A DNA stretch of 45,572 nucleotides from UBA6168 sp964643005 (GCA_964643005.1 CAZXQI010000014.1:1-45572), one strand, 5' to 3'; counted from the stretch's first letter, positions 24,407 to 32,449 are shown. Notes: generated from the letters alone by a model not told the origin. A program made the numbers and translations.

Positions 24407-24437
24407 TTTGATGAATGTTTCACAGTTTCTAAATTTG
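24407..24437 (+). promoter_or_regulatory. Bacteroidota-type promoter for the thioredoxin-like gene
   Basis: TTTG (24407-24410), 19-base spacer, TAAATTTG (24430-24437): a full consensus match. It predicts a ~20-base leader before the ATG at 24463. A second TAnnTTTG (24453-24460) is too close to the ATG to serve this start. Confidence 0.75.
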
Positions 24438-24462
24438 TTCTCCTTATCGAAATATATTTGAA

Positions 24463-25032
24463 ATGAAAAAAGTATTTTTTGGGCTGGCTGTATTCTTTTT
24501 AAGTTTCGGCATTTATTCTTTTTCCAAAATTCAGATGGAGACCTCCCCCAAAAACAGCCTGTCTGCGACGGCCATAGAGTGGCTGTCCTGGGAGCAGGTT
24601 TTTGAAAAATCAAAACTCCAAAAGCGCAAGGTTTTCGTGGACGTTTACACAGATTGGTGCGGATGGTGCAAGCGCATGGACGCCAACACTTTTCAAAAAC
24701 GCGAGATAGCGGAGTATATCAACGAAAACTATTACCCCGTGAAGTTTAACGCTGAATTTAAAGGGGATATAGTTTTCAAAGGAAAGACTTACAAGTTTGT
24801 AAAAAACGGAATGCGCGGCTACCACGAATTGGCGGCGGAAATTACAAGAGGACAATTGAGTTATCCCACCGTCGTTTTTTTGGATGAAAATTTAGATCAG
24901 CTACAGGCCATACCCGGATATCGCGACGCCTCAGAGTTTGAAAAAATCATCACCTACTTTGGCAGAAACGAGCACAAGCGAACCCCCTGGGAGACCTACC
25001 AAAGAAACTACAAGCCTATTGCAGGTCAATAA
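24463..25032 (+). CDS. Exported thioredoxin-fold protein
   Basis: 189 residues. An N-terminal hydrophobic signal or anchor (~1-20) is followed by a thioredoxin-fold domain with the redox motif CGWC (Cys66, Cys69) in VFVDVYTDWCGWCKRMDANTF. The cis-Pro is seen as LSYPTVVFLDE and the end reads AIPGYRDASEFEKIITYFG. This is the thioredoxin_7/DUF255-like subgroup, common in Bacteroidota envelopes and expected to reduce or rearrange disulfides of exported proteins. An insertion, FKGDIVFKGKTYKFVKNGMRG, lies between the active-site helix and the cis-Pro. The substrate is unknown. It has its own promoter. Confidence 0.88.
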   Translation: MKKVFFGLAVFFLSFGIYSFSKIQMETSPKNSLSATAIEWLSWEQVFEKSKLQKRKVFVDVYTDWCGWCKRMDANTFQKREIAEYINENYYPVKFNAEFKGDIVFKGKTYKFVKNGMRGYHELAAEITRGQLSYPTVVFLDENLDQLQAIPGYRDASEFEKIITYFGRNEHKRTPWETYQRNYKPIAGQ

Positions 25033-25110
25033 TCGCTTTTAAAATGATTCATCGGCGGCTCGGCAGGGGGAACTTGTCGGGCCGCTCCTCATTTCGGGAG
25101 TTTTTATTTC

Positions 25111-25118
25111 TATTTTTG
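25111..25118 (+). promoter_or_regulatory. -7 box for xseA
   Basis: TATTTTTG fits TAnnTTTG and lies 22 bases before the ATG at 25140. It supports that start over the in-frame ATG at 25044. Confidence 0.45.
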
Positions 25119-25139
25119 CCGGCGTCTCAAATTCCTTCT

Positions 25140-26384
25140 ATGGCCGCTTCATGCACCTTATTCGAACTCAATGAATTTATCCGCCGGGTACTGTCGCTCA
25201 ACCTACAGGAGAGTCTGTGGGTCAGGTGCGAACTCTCAGGAGTGAAGGTTTCGCGGGGCCATTACTACTTAGAATTAGTTCAAAAAGCCGAGGGCGGCGA
25301 TAACATCGTCGCGCAAGGGCAGGCGGTGATATGGAACGGCGCCTACCGAACTCTACAGAGAAAGCCAGGGATGGAACTGGACGCTTTGCTCCAAGAGGGG
25401 ATGGAAGTATTGATGTTGGCCAAAGTGGATTTTCACGAGCGCTACGGGTTGAAATTGATAGTTGAAGACTTCGATCCGGCATATACGATTGGGAAACTTG
25501 AATTGAAGCGCAGGGAAATCCTCCGACAGTTGCAGGCGCTTAATTTGTTAGTCAGGCAAAAGCGACTTGAGCTTCCCCTTGTCCTGCAAAATCTGGCAGT
25601 AATTACCTCTGAGACGGCAGCCGGCTACCGGGACTTCGACGAGCACCTGAAACACAATCCCCTGAATTATAAATTTAAACTTTCCATTTTTCAAGCGGCC
25701 ATGCAGGGCGACAGGGTAGAGCCTGAAATGCTGGCGCAATTTGAAAATATTCGCAGGCAGGCCGATGAGTTTGATGCGCTGGTCATCATTCGGGGCGGAG
25801 GTGCTAAATTAGACCTTGCGGCATTTGACAGCTTAGAATTGGGCAAGGCGATAGCCCATTTTCCCATTCCCATCCTGACGGGAATTGGGCACGAGATTGA
25901 CGAGACGGTCTTAGACCTCGTGGCCTATTCCGCTTTGAAGACGCCCACCGCTGTCGCCGACTTCATCCTGAACCACAACATGCAATTTGAAGCGGGTCTG
26001 ATGGGTCTTTCTCAAACGATCGCCAAGCTGATGGACGAGACAATCAGCGCAGAGAAAAGCCGCTTACAGCAAATGTCGCAGACCATTTTTTTCCAATCAA
26101 AAAATTTAATCAACAATGAATTGACGAGACTGGATTTTTTAGAAAAAGAAATCCCTGCGACTTCGAGCCGCATCTTTTCTACCCAAAATTTCCAGTTAGA
26201 CGCCGCCGAAACGGCGATTGAACTGCTCGATCCTGTGAAAGTTTTCAGGAGAGGTTTCAGCATCGCCCTGAAAGAAGGAAAACCCGTGCGCTCAACAGAA
26301 GAAGTTCAATCCGGCGATGAACTCGAAATTCGCCTTTATGAAGGCTCTATTTTGACCTCTGTGAAAGAAATAAAAAATGAGTAA
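25140..26384 (+). CDS. xseA: Exodeoxyribonuclease VII large subunit
   Basis: 414 residues from MAASCTLFELNEFIRRVL. ExoVII degrades single-stranded DNA in both directions; XseA carries the catalytic part and XseB subunits decorate it. The N-terminal OB-fold reads LWVRCELSGVKVSRGHYYLELVQ. The central catalytic region has LAVITSETAAGYRDFDEHL, DALVIIRGGGAKLDLAAFD and PILTGIGHEIDETVLDLVAYSALKTPTAVADFIL, followed by a long helical region and the short C-terminal DPVKVFRRGFSIALKEGK. An in-frame ATG at 25044 would add 32 residues unlike the family, and a -7 box lies between the two. The stop overlaps the xseB start by 8 bases, indicating translational coupling. Confidence 0.96.
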   Translation: MAASCTLFELNEFIRRVLSLNLQESLWVRCELSGVKVSRGHYYLELVQKAEGGDNIVAQGQAVIWNGAYRTLQRKPGMELDALLQEGMEVLMLAKVDFHERYGLKLIVEDFDPAYTIGKLELKRREILRQLQALNLLVRQKRLELPLVLQNLAVITSETAAGYRDFDEHLKHNPLNYKFKLSIFQAAMQGDRVEPEMLAQFENIRRQADEFDALVIIRGGGAKLDLAAFDSLELGKAIAHFPIPILTGIGHEIDETVLDLVAYSALKTPTAVADFILNHNMQFEAGLMGLSQTIAKLMDETISAEKSRLQQMSQTIFFQSKNLINNELTRLDFLEKEIPATSSRIFSTQNFQLDAAETAIELLDPVKVFRRGFSIALKEGKPVRSTEEVQSGDELEIRLYEGSILTSVKEIKNE

Positions 26385-26571
26385 ACAAAAACTGACCTAC
26401 AAATCGGCCATGCAGGAATTGCAGGAAATTATTTCCCATTTGCAAATGGAAGCAATTGGTATTGATCAAATAACGGAAAAAGTAAAGCGAGCTTCCGAGC
26501 TGATTAGCTTTTGCAGGGAGAAACTGCGTTTGACGGGAAAGGAAATAGAGGAAGTGTTGAAGGATGATTGA
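26377..26571 (+). CDS. xseB: Exodeoxyribonuclease VII small subunit
   Basis: 64 residues, the usual size. LTYKSAMQELQEIISHLQMEAIGIDQITEKVKRASELISFCREKL is the two-helix XseB pattern that wraps the helical part of XseA. Overlap with xseA and matching family make the assignment secure. The stop codon and the last codons form one arm of the downstream terminator. Confidence 0.95.
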   Translation: MSKQKLTYKSAMQELQEIISHLQMEAIGIDQITEKVKRASELISFCREKLRLTGKEIEEVLKDD

Positions 26572-26605
26572 GGCGCTTGAACTCCAATCATCCTTCTGTT
26601 TTTTT
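26559..26605 (+). terminator. Terminator whose stem includes the xseB stop codon
   Basis: GAAGGATGATTG (26559-26570) pairs perfectly over 12 bp with CAATCATCCTTC (26585-26596), followed by TGTTTTTTT. The left arm is the coding end of xseB. It also separates xseB from the convergent protease gene ending at 26604. Confidence 0.85.
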
Positions 26606-28130
26606 AGTTGACTAAAGCGACGCGTTTCACTTCATGGCTATTTTCCGTTTGGAAGGCCACCAGATAAATCCCCGCCTGTAGATTTCCAGTTGGGATTTTG
26701 AGCATAGAGCCGACACCCTGGAAGGCGTATTTTGGAAAACTCATCACCCTTTGGCCGGTCATGGTGTAGATGGAAATGTCGGCCTTCACTTCGTTTATAG
26801 TTTCAACCTGAACAGAAAGAGTCTGTCCGAGGCGCACCGGATTGGGACTTACCGACCACTGAGAGATAGCGGGAGTTTCAGCGGTATCGCTAAAGACGTC
26901 GCCCGTTTTGAAAATCTTTTGGCTGGTAGGATTGGCGCAGGTGCTGTATTCATTAAAGGCCATGACTCTCCACAAAAAGGATTTTTTGGGAGGTAAGTTG
27001 GTGAGCGTCACCTTATTATCATCCACGACTACGCGGACAGGCTCAGAACCTGGATTCGTAACTTCCACTAAATAGTGCGTAGCGCCCGCCACCTCTGTCC
27101 ATTCCAAAACGACGTGATTGTAGGTATCTACTGTTTCCTTGTCGCCAGGCTGAATGATTTCCGGCGTGCCGTTGACTTCGTTCAGGTTGGGAATAATTCC
27201 AGGCCGGAGATAGTCTCTGGTCGCATGGAATAGGCTGTTTTTGACCACTTCCTTTTGCCCTTCTGTAAAAATGTATTGGGCGCATTCAAAATAATTCATG
27301 AAGTTGATTTCCTGAGGCTTTAGAAGCGCGCCGTTCGGGTCTCTTGCATTTTTGTTATAGATGCAATTATTAGCGGGGCCAAAGAGATAATCTGCGGGCG
27401 TATCGCAAATGCCGTCGCCTGCGATTTCACAATTGGAGCCATCTACAAACTCATTCAAGGTTTGGTGGTCGGGCGCAAGAGGTCCAACTGGATTCCCGTG
27501 GATAGCGGGATCCCAGGGGTCTAAATCCCAGCCGCTAAATGGGTGGGGCAGTCCGAAAAGGTGGCCGATTTCATGGCTTAAGGGTTTGTAATTTCCCACG
27601 TAAGAATTGTCGATGACCACCCAGTCTCTGGCGGCGTTGTTATTCAGGGAAGCCGGAGGCTGGTAGTAGGCCTGGGTGACTCCAACTGAATTGGGGTCGG
27701 TGATGACGCCCACCACAAAAACGTTGAGCGCATCGTAGATCATCTGAGCCTTGATGCCGCTGGAACCTGAAAATGAGGTGGGATCCTGATGAATAGAAGT
27801 GTTGTTGACGTATTTAAATTCTTTCAAGTAAAATTGAATATTCTGATCTTTATAAATCGAATTCATCTGGCACAAGGCGTTGAGCGCTCCTCTTTCCGAT
27901 GGGCGAGCGCTGCCGTCGGTTTTTGCCACTAAATAAAAGCGCACCGGAACGTAAGTGACGGCGTTTCTGTCGAATACAACTCCTTTCATATCCTCTCGCA
28001 CCTGGAACATGTAGGCCTTGATTTCCTGAGCGTCTTGCCTGGTGATACCGCACCACGGAGTTTGGGAATAAGACAGAGGAAAAAAAACTGCTAAAAAGAA
28101 AGCGGTCAGCCAAAAAGTAGTTTTACGCAT
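26604..28130 (-). CDS. Secreted M43-type zinc metalloprotease with type A T9SS tail
   Basis: 508 residues. Signal peptide ~1-23. The metzincin zinc motif HEIGHLFGLPH (His186, Glu187, His190, His196) and the Met-turn INFMNY (Met278) identify a pappalysin-like peptidase (M43 family), with the family's Cys-rich segment NCEIAGDGICDTPADYLFGPANNC between them. An Fn3-like module follows (~340-410), then a Por-type sorting tail ~425-508 (WSVSPNPVRLGQTLSVQ to VKRVALVN). All catalytic residues are present, so an active extracellular protease processed during type IX export is expected. The substrate is unknown. A -7 box TAATTTTG lies at 28198-28191 on the minus strand. It is convergent with xseB. Confidence 0.93.
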   Translation of the reverse strand: MRKTTFWLTAFFLAVFFPLSYSQTPWCGITRQDAQEIKAYMFQVREDMKGVVFDRNAVTYVPVRFYLVAKTDGSARPSERGALNALCQMNSIYKDQNIQFYLKEFKYVNNTSIHQDPTSFSGSSGIKAQMIYDALNVFVVGVITDPNSVGVTQAYYQPPASLNNNAARDWVVIDNSYVGNYKPLSHEIGHLFGLPHPFSGWDLDPWDPAIHGNPVGPLAPDHQTLNEFVDGSNCEIAGDGICDTPADYLFGPANNCIYNKNARDPNGALLKPQEINFMNYFECAQYIFTEGQKEVVKNSLFHATRDYLRPGIIPNLNEVNGTPEIIQPGDKETVDTYNHVVLEWTEVAGATHYLVEVTNPGSEPVRVVVDDNKVTLTNLPPKKSFLWRVMAFNEYSTCANPTSQKIFKTGDVFSDTAETPAISQWSVSPNPVRLGQTLSVQVETINEVKADISIYTMTGQRVMSFPKYAFQGVGSMLKIPTGNLQAGIYLVAFQTENSHEVKRVALVN

Positions 28131-28190
28131 ACTTAAGATTTAAAAGATGAGGCGTTTAATAATTTATAAATAGGAGTTCAGATGAATGTG

Positions 28191-28198
28191 CAAAATTA
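28191..28198 (-). promoter_or_regulatory. -7 box for the M43 protease gene
   Basis: TAATTTTG on the minus strand fits TAnnTTTG and predicts a leader of about 55 bases. No clear -33 element is seen. Confidence 0.45.
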
Positions 28199-28265
28199 AT
28201 TAAAAAAACCAGTTCGCCTTTGGTCATTGAGCAGTCAATTCTATAGTCTGGAACTTGAAATTCTC

Positions 28266-28273
28266 TACTTTTG
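28266..28273 (+). promoter_or_regulatory. -7 box for mdh
   Basis: TACTTTTG fits TAnnTTTG. It lies downstream of an in-frame alternative start at 28227, which therefore is unlikely. It predicts an ~80-base leader to the ATG at 28359. Confidence 0.45.
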
Positions 28274-28358
28274 TGCGACTTTAAGAACCTGCATGGTTGC
28301 AGGCCAACAACCGGCTTTAAAATCTGGTTTTACGTTTCACCAAAAAATAAATAAAATT

Positions 28359-29291
28359 ATGAGTAAAGTAACAGTGATCGGCGCTGGTAACGTGGGAGCT
28401 ACCTGCGCCAATGTTTTAGCCCACAAAGACATCGTGAAGGAAGTGATGCTGGTGGACATTGTCGGCAATCTGGCCAAGGGCAAAGCGCTGGATAGCTGGC
28501 AGCAGGCGTCTATTGACGGCTATAGCACTTACCTTTCCGGCGGCGACGATTACGCCGCTACAAAAGATAGCGATATCGTAGTCATCACTGCCGGCGTGCC
28601 GCGCAAGCCCGGTATGAGCCGCGACGATTTGATTTCCACCAATGCCCGCATTGTCAAGTCGGTCACGGAAAACATCATGAAATATTCTTCCAATCCAATC
28701 ATCATCGTGGTTTCTAATCCTTTAGACGTGATGAGCCTTGCCTGCTGGCGCACTTCGGGTCTGCCTTCCAACCGCGTTTTTGGTATGGCCGGCGTGTTGG
28801 ACACCGCCCGCTATCGCGCATTTTTGGCTACGGCGCTGGATTGCTCCCCCAAAGATATCCAGGCGCTGCTAATGGGCGGACACGGAGACACCATGGTTCC
28901 TCTTCCCAGATATACCACTGTGGCCGGCATCCCCGTAACGGAGCTGTTGGACAGCGACACCTTGAATAAAATAGTAGATCGCACTGCCAAAGGCGGCGGA
29001 GAATTAGTGCAACTAATGGGCACTTCTGCCTGGTACGCACCCGGAGCCGCAGCCGCTCAAATGGTGGAAGCCATTGTGAAAGATGAAAATCGCATTTTCC
29101 CCGTTTGCGCTAAATTGGATGGACAGTACGGCCAAAAAGATATTTTTCTCGGAGTGCCGGTGAAGTTGGGCAAGAACGGCGTCGAGCAAATCATCGAAGT
29201 ACATTTGAACGAAAGCGAAAAAGCTCTGCTCGACAAATCGGCAGCCGCCGTGAAATCAGTCATCGACGTTTATAATAAAATGAATGTCTGA
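28359..29291 (+). CDS. mdh: Malate dehydrogenase (LDH-like type)
   Basis: 310 residues from MSKVTVIGAGNVGAT. It interconverts malate and oxaloacetate with NAD in the TCA cycle. Visible are the Rossmann motif GAGNVG, the substrate-loop motif VPRKPGMSRDDLISTNA (double Arg/Lys pattern of MDH), VVSNPLDVM, and the catalytic GGHGDTMVPL, then GGGELVQLMGTSAWYAPGAA. Length and pattern fit the tetrameric LDH-like MDHs of Bacteroidota. The start is set by the family N-terminus. Confidence 0.96.
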   Translation: MSKVTVIGAGNVGATCANVLAHKDIVKEVMLVDIVGNLAKGKALDSWQQASIDGYSTYLSGGDDYAATKDSDIVVITAGVPRKPGMSRDDLISTNARIVKSVTENIMKYSSNPIIIVVSNPLDVMSLACWRTSGLPSNRVFGMAGVLDTARYRAFLATALDCSPKDIQALLMGGHGDTMVPLPRYTTVAGIPVTELLDSDTLNKIVDRTAKGGGELVQLMGTSAWYAPGAAAAQMVEAIVKDENRIFPVCAKLDGQYGQKDIFLGVPVKLGKNGVEQIIEVHLNESEKALLDKSAAAVKSVIDVYNKMNV

Positions 29292-29296
29292 TTTTT

Positions 29297-29337
29297 ATAA
29301 AAAAAGCGACAGGAGGAAGACCCTGCCGCTTTTTTTA
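29297..29337 (+). terminator. Intrinsic terminator after mdh
   Basis: An A-run with GCGACAGG pairs with CCTGCCGC and a T7 run, with a single A/C mismatch in the stem. It sits directly after the mdh stop. Confidence 0.85.
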
Positions 29338-29434
29338 CCCCATATTTTTTTTTGAAAAAATCCGACTCTCTATTTCAGCCCTCTCTCAGCTCTTCCCGCC
29401 CGCCTTTTTTTATTTTAAAAAATAAAGGAATGAT

Positions 29435-30283
29435 TTAATCGAACAGGGCAAATTGGCCGGCCTCCTGCGCTTCTTCCTTTTTGGGCGCCGCGGCAATTTG
29501 CGTTGACTGCATCACCCTTTTAATGACCCGCAGGCGATGCGTGTAGCGCTTAACCTCCAGGTTGAAAATCCCAAAGTGATCTAACTTATCCATGCGCACC
29601 TGGCCGAAGGAGTGGATGATTTTATTTTCCGGAAGTAAAATCCCTACGTGACTGATGTTTCCGGATCGGTTTTCAAAAAAGGCCAGATCTCCTGGCAGAG
29701 CCTGTTCAATGAAATCTACAATTTCTCCCTGGTGCACCTGCTGCTCTGCCGTTCTGAGCAAATTGATTCCAACGATTTTGAACACCATCTGCACCAGTCC
29801 CGAAGCGTCAATCCCGAAAGGCGATCTGCCGCCCCATTGAAAAGGAGCGAAGAGGTATTTTTTGGCAATTTTAACTACGCGTTCTGAGCTCGGACTTATG
29901 TTTTCAGGAAAGATTGCCTGGCCGCTGTAGAAGTAAACCTTTGTCTTTAGGACAAACTTCATCCCATCGAAATCGGGTAGGCGGGAGCCTAAAGGAATAG
30001 GAATGGAGAAATCGCCTGTAAGCATTGGTTGGAACAAATCGAGGCAGTAGGCGTAATGTTTTTCGAAAAGTTCAAATTCGGCAGGGCTAAGAGCTTTGAT
30101 TTGTCGAAGCTGCAACCAGCCGATATAGTTGTCCCAAAGGCACCTGACTTTGAGCCAGGATTTGCCTTTTTGCTCTAATATTTCTACGGTCTCGCCGAAA
30201 AGTAACTGGCTGATTTGCTCGCTTTTGTCAGAAGGACTGCTTCTAAGCGGAACGACACTCAGTTGGCAAAATGCGAAGCTCAT
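29435..30283 (-). CDS. SH3-NlpC/P60 protein with catalytic Cys replaced by Ala
   Basis: 282 residues. Residues ~8-60 form a bacterial SH3-like domain (VPLRSSPSDKSEQISQLLFGETVEIL); a linker domain follows; residues ~135-255 are an NlpC/P60 domain with FQWGGRSPFGIDASGLVQMVF, ALPGDLAFFENRSGNISHVGILL and IIHSFGQVRMD. Active family members cleave cell-wall peptides with a Cys in the DCSG motif. Here the motif is DASG (Ala160, codon GCT at 29806-29804), while His212 and His224 are kept. TGC or TGT to GCT needs at least two base changes, so a single sequencing error does not explain it. No signal peptide is visible, as is common for cytoplasmic-looking relatives in Bacteroidota. A ligand-binding pseudoenzyme role is inference. 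Confidence 0.88.
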   Translation of the reverse strand: MSFAFCQLSVVPLRSSPSDKSEQISQLLFGETVEILEQKGKSWLKVRCLWDNYIGWLQLRQIKALSPAEFELFEKHYAYCLDLFQPMLTGDFSIPIPLGSRLPDFDGMKFVLKTKVYFYSGQAIFPENISPSSERVVKIAKKYLFAPFQWGGRSPFGIDASGLVQMVFKIVGINLLRTAEQQVHQGEIVDFIEQALPGDLAFFENRSGNISHVGILLPENKIIHSFGQVRMDKLDHFGIFNLEVKRYTHRLRVIKRVMQSTQIAAAPKKEEAQEAGQFALFD

Positions 30284-30462
30284 AAATTGGTCGTTGTTTT
30301 GCTTTTAAGCTCGTGAAAGGTAGATGCTCTCAATTATTTAAACTATAGTAAGTTGATAATGAGTTAGTTAGCAAAAAATAGTACTGCTAAAAATCATAAT
30401 CCTGATTTCAAAAATACTAACTCTGATAGAAAGTCCGTTCGGTTTCTCTGTAAATTTAGAGC

Positions 30463-30470
30463 TACCTTTG
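30463..30470 (+). promoter_or_regulatory. -7 box for the PorP/SprF gene
   Basis: TACCTTTG fits TAnnTTTG. It predicts a leader of about 100 bases to the ATG at 30577. Confidence 0.45.
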
Positions 30471-30576
30471 GCAGGTTTTTTTCATGTGTTTAAAAACAAA
30501 TTCTAAAAACCTGTTGGAAACTTCCATGAAGCCAAACCTTCATTCCCATAATAGGTACCAGAATCCTTTGATAGCC

Positions 30577-31626
30577 ATGCGCAAAGTACTTCTTTTTTCA
30601 GCATTGATTTGCTTTATTTTTCAACTCAAAGCTCAAGACCGTCTATTCAGTCAGTTTTACGCCTCTCCGCTCACTTTAAACCCCGCGCTGACAGGCGCCT
30701 TTGAGGGGAAATACAGAGTGTCTTCTATTTATCGCGATCAATGGCGTCAAAATATGGAGAAGCCTTACGCCACCTTTTCCAGCGCTTTGGATTTGCGTTG
30801 GAGGATGAACGGCTCGGCGGCAAAATACCAGGATCATGCAGCAGTGGGGGTCATGTTTTTCTCTGACAAAGCAGGGCCTTTGCAATTTGCCACTACTCAG
30901 ATTTCTATTTCGGCAGCCTATCACAAGGCTTTAGACAGTCGGAATACCCAATTTCTATCACTTGGCTTTCAGGGGGGAATCGCCCAGCGAAACCTAAATT
31001 TTGGAAATGTCACTTTTGAAGACCAGTTCAATGGGACGAATGGCTATACGGATCCCACGGCGGAGCGCCTGCCAGAAAACAACTTTGCGTTTGGCGATTA
31101 TTCGCTGGGGCTGAACTATGTTTTTTCTCCGAAGCTTTCCAAATTCAGGGTTTTTGCGGGAGGCGCCATGCACCATTTCCTTTCCCCATCGGTTAGCTTT
31201 TACAAGCACTCTGACAAGGAGACCAGTTTGTTTGAAAATGATTTGGATACTCGCTACTCTGCTCAGCTTAGCATACAGGCGCCTGTAAGCGCAAGAATTT
31301 CAATACTGCCTCGCGCTATTTTTGACATGCAAGGCTCTGATTTAAAATTAGACGCCGGAGCCAATTTTAGGATCAACACGAGCGATTACAAGAACATTTC
31401 ACTTCACATAGGAGCTTACGCAAGAACGGTGTCTGGTTTTGAAAATACCTATCGAGTGGACGCCCTGGTGGGGCTTGTTGGAATAGAGTTCAACAATGTC
31501 CTGCTCGGAGCGAGCTACGACTACTACCTGGGAGCAACCTCCGGATTTACTCGGGGAGCTTTTGAATTTTCTGTGGCTTACCTCGGCGAATATGAAGACG
31601 ATTTGATCTTATGTCCCAAATTTTAA
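30577..31626 (+). CDS. PorP/SprF family type IX secretion outer-membrane protein
   Basis: 349 residues from MRKVLLFSALICFIFQLKAQ, a signal peptide ending KAQ. In-frame codons upstream to 30484 do not look like a signal peptide. The mature start DRLFSQFYASPLTLNPALTGAFEGKYRVSSIYRDQWR is the hallmark of the PorP/SprF family, followed by alternating beta-strand sequence (VGVMFFSDKAG, LSLGFQGGIAQRNLNF, LLGASYDYYLG) consistent with a ~14-strand outer-membrane barrel. SprF is needed to export or anchor SprB, and PorP-type proteins often pair with type B (CHU_C) cargo. The lectin-headed adhesin in this window has such a tail but is 20 kb away, so the pairing is inference. Confidence 0.93.
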   Translation: MRKVLLFSALICFIFQLKAQDRLFSQFYASPLTLNPALTGAFEGKYRVSSIYRDQWRQNMEKPYATFSSALDLRWRMNGSAAKYQDHAAVGVMFFSDKAGPLQFATTQISISAAYHKALDSRNTQFLSLGFQGGIAQRNLNFGNVTFEDQFNGTNGYTDPTAERLPENNFAFGDYSLGLNYVFSPKLSKFRVFAGGAMHHFLSPSVSFYKHSDKETSLFENDLDTRYSAQLSIQAPVSARISILPRAIFDMQGSDLKLDAGANFRINTSDYKNISLHIGAYARTVSGFENTYRVDALVGLVGIEFNNVLLGASYDYYLGATSGFTRGAFEFSVAYLGEYEDDLILCPKF

Positions 31627-31904
31627 ACTTTTTCGACAAAGACTTTGCTGTGCATGAATTTCATCCAATCTGTCTCTAAAGGGGCTTGTCGGGCAAGAGC
31701 GGAAAGTTTAAATTCTACTGTCGCTAAAAAAAGTTTCCACATAGTTATCCACATTGGGCGCCATTGAAAATCAAGCCCTTTTCTATGGACAAGTTTTTTA
31801 ATGAGAACTTAATATTTACCTCAGTACACTGATAAGCAATGAGTTAGGACTTGTACACAAAAAGCTTACACGAAGCTGTGTGTTGAAAGCTTCTCCCCAT
31901 TATT

Positions 31905-31936
31905 TTTGAAGGCTCCAAATAAATTCTCTACTTTTG
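31905..31936 (+). promoter_or_regulatory. Strong orphan promoter
   Basis: TTTG (31905-31908), 20-base spacer, TACTTTTG (31929-31936). It is a full match to the Bacteroidota consensus with no gene directly downstream. The next terminator is at 32182. Confidence 0.65.
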
Positions 31937-32100
31937 AGCGTACTATGATGAAAGCATCACACTCTTTCCAAATTTCCCTTGTAACAAATATTGTTTTTTA
32001 GCGTATCCAACCACGCACATTTTCTGCTACGGAAATAGTTTGCTTTTCATTGCACAATGCAAGTATCGCGCGTCGAGCTATTCTTTTTGCGCACCTTAAT

Positions 32101-32131
32101 TTTGGCGCTTAGGTATTTGTTTTTATCTTTA
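32101..32131 (+). promoter_or_regulatory. Second orphan promoter
   Basis: TTTG (32101-32104), 19-base spacer, TATCTTTA (32124-32131): one mismatch in the -7 box. It would give an ~80-base transcript ending at the terminator at 32182-32219. Confidence 0.45.
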
Positions 32132-32137
32132 TGCGAA

Positions 32138-32219
32138 TTTTTTAAATCCTTTTGTCTATAGTATCAGTAAGTTAGATAGGCTCCTGTTGCATCATGTTGC
32201 AACAGGACTTTTTTTTTCC
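32138..32219 (+). ncRNA. Candidate small RNA, unknown family
   Basis: The interval runs from the predicted start of the second orphan promoter to the terminator's T-run. It contains a first possible stem (GTCTAT with ATAGGC around 32154-32181, one G-U pair) and the terminator hairpin. The upstream promoter at 31905 could yield a longer form from about 31943. No match to 6S, SRP, tmRNA or RNase P RNA is recognised. Existence is inferred from promoter plus terminator only. Confidence 0.35.
32182..32219 (+). terminator. Intrinsic terminator in a gene-free region
   Basis: CCTGTTGCA (32183-32191) pairs perfectly with TGCAACAGG (32198-32206), extended by one T-A pair, followed by T9. It is more than 550 bases past the PorP/SprF stop, so it is unlikely to belong to that gene alone. 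Confidence 0.85.
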
Positions 32220-32350
32220 AGACTGACTATTCTCCTCCTTTTTTTCCTTAGAGCATCTTCCCGGGTGGTATAGAAAGGCAATTTTCTATTGGGTCGCATT
32301 TGCCGCTAAAGCATTTGCATTCGCTATTCACCTTTTTTGACTTCATCCTC

Positions 32351-32358
32351 TATCTTTG
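32351..32358 (+). promoter_or_regulatory. -7 box for lpdA
   Basis: TATCTTTG fits TAnnTTTG exactly. It predicts an ~85-base leader to the ATG at 32450. Confidence 0.5.
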
Positions 32359-32449
32359 CCCCGCCTTTATAAAATTCATTTGTCAATTTTTGTAACCCGG
32401 ATTTCTGCGCAGCCAGACCAGGGTGCAAATTCAAAAAAATAGAATCATT

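Larger units (their letters stand above)
31627..32449. other. Gene-free stretch of 800 bases with orphan promoters and DnaA-box-like sites
   Basis: No coding frame of credible length or family pattern is seen on either strand. It holds a cluster of DnaA-box-like 9-mers (31733-31859; one exact TTATCCACA at 31745-31753), a full-consensus promoter at 31905-31936, a second near-consensus promoter at 32101-32131, an intrinsic terminator at 32182-32219, and the lpdA -7 box at 32351-32358. It is the longest unexplained intergenic region in the window. Confidence 0.6.

Noticed and set aside
31945..32001. 18-codon frame (MMKASHSFQISLVTNIVF) after the orphan promoter
   Set aside because: It is too short to support without conservation and nearly leaderless; the region is better described as a candidate RNA.
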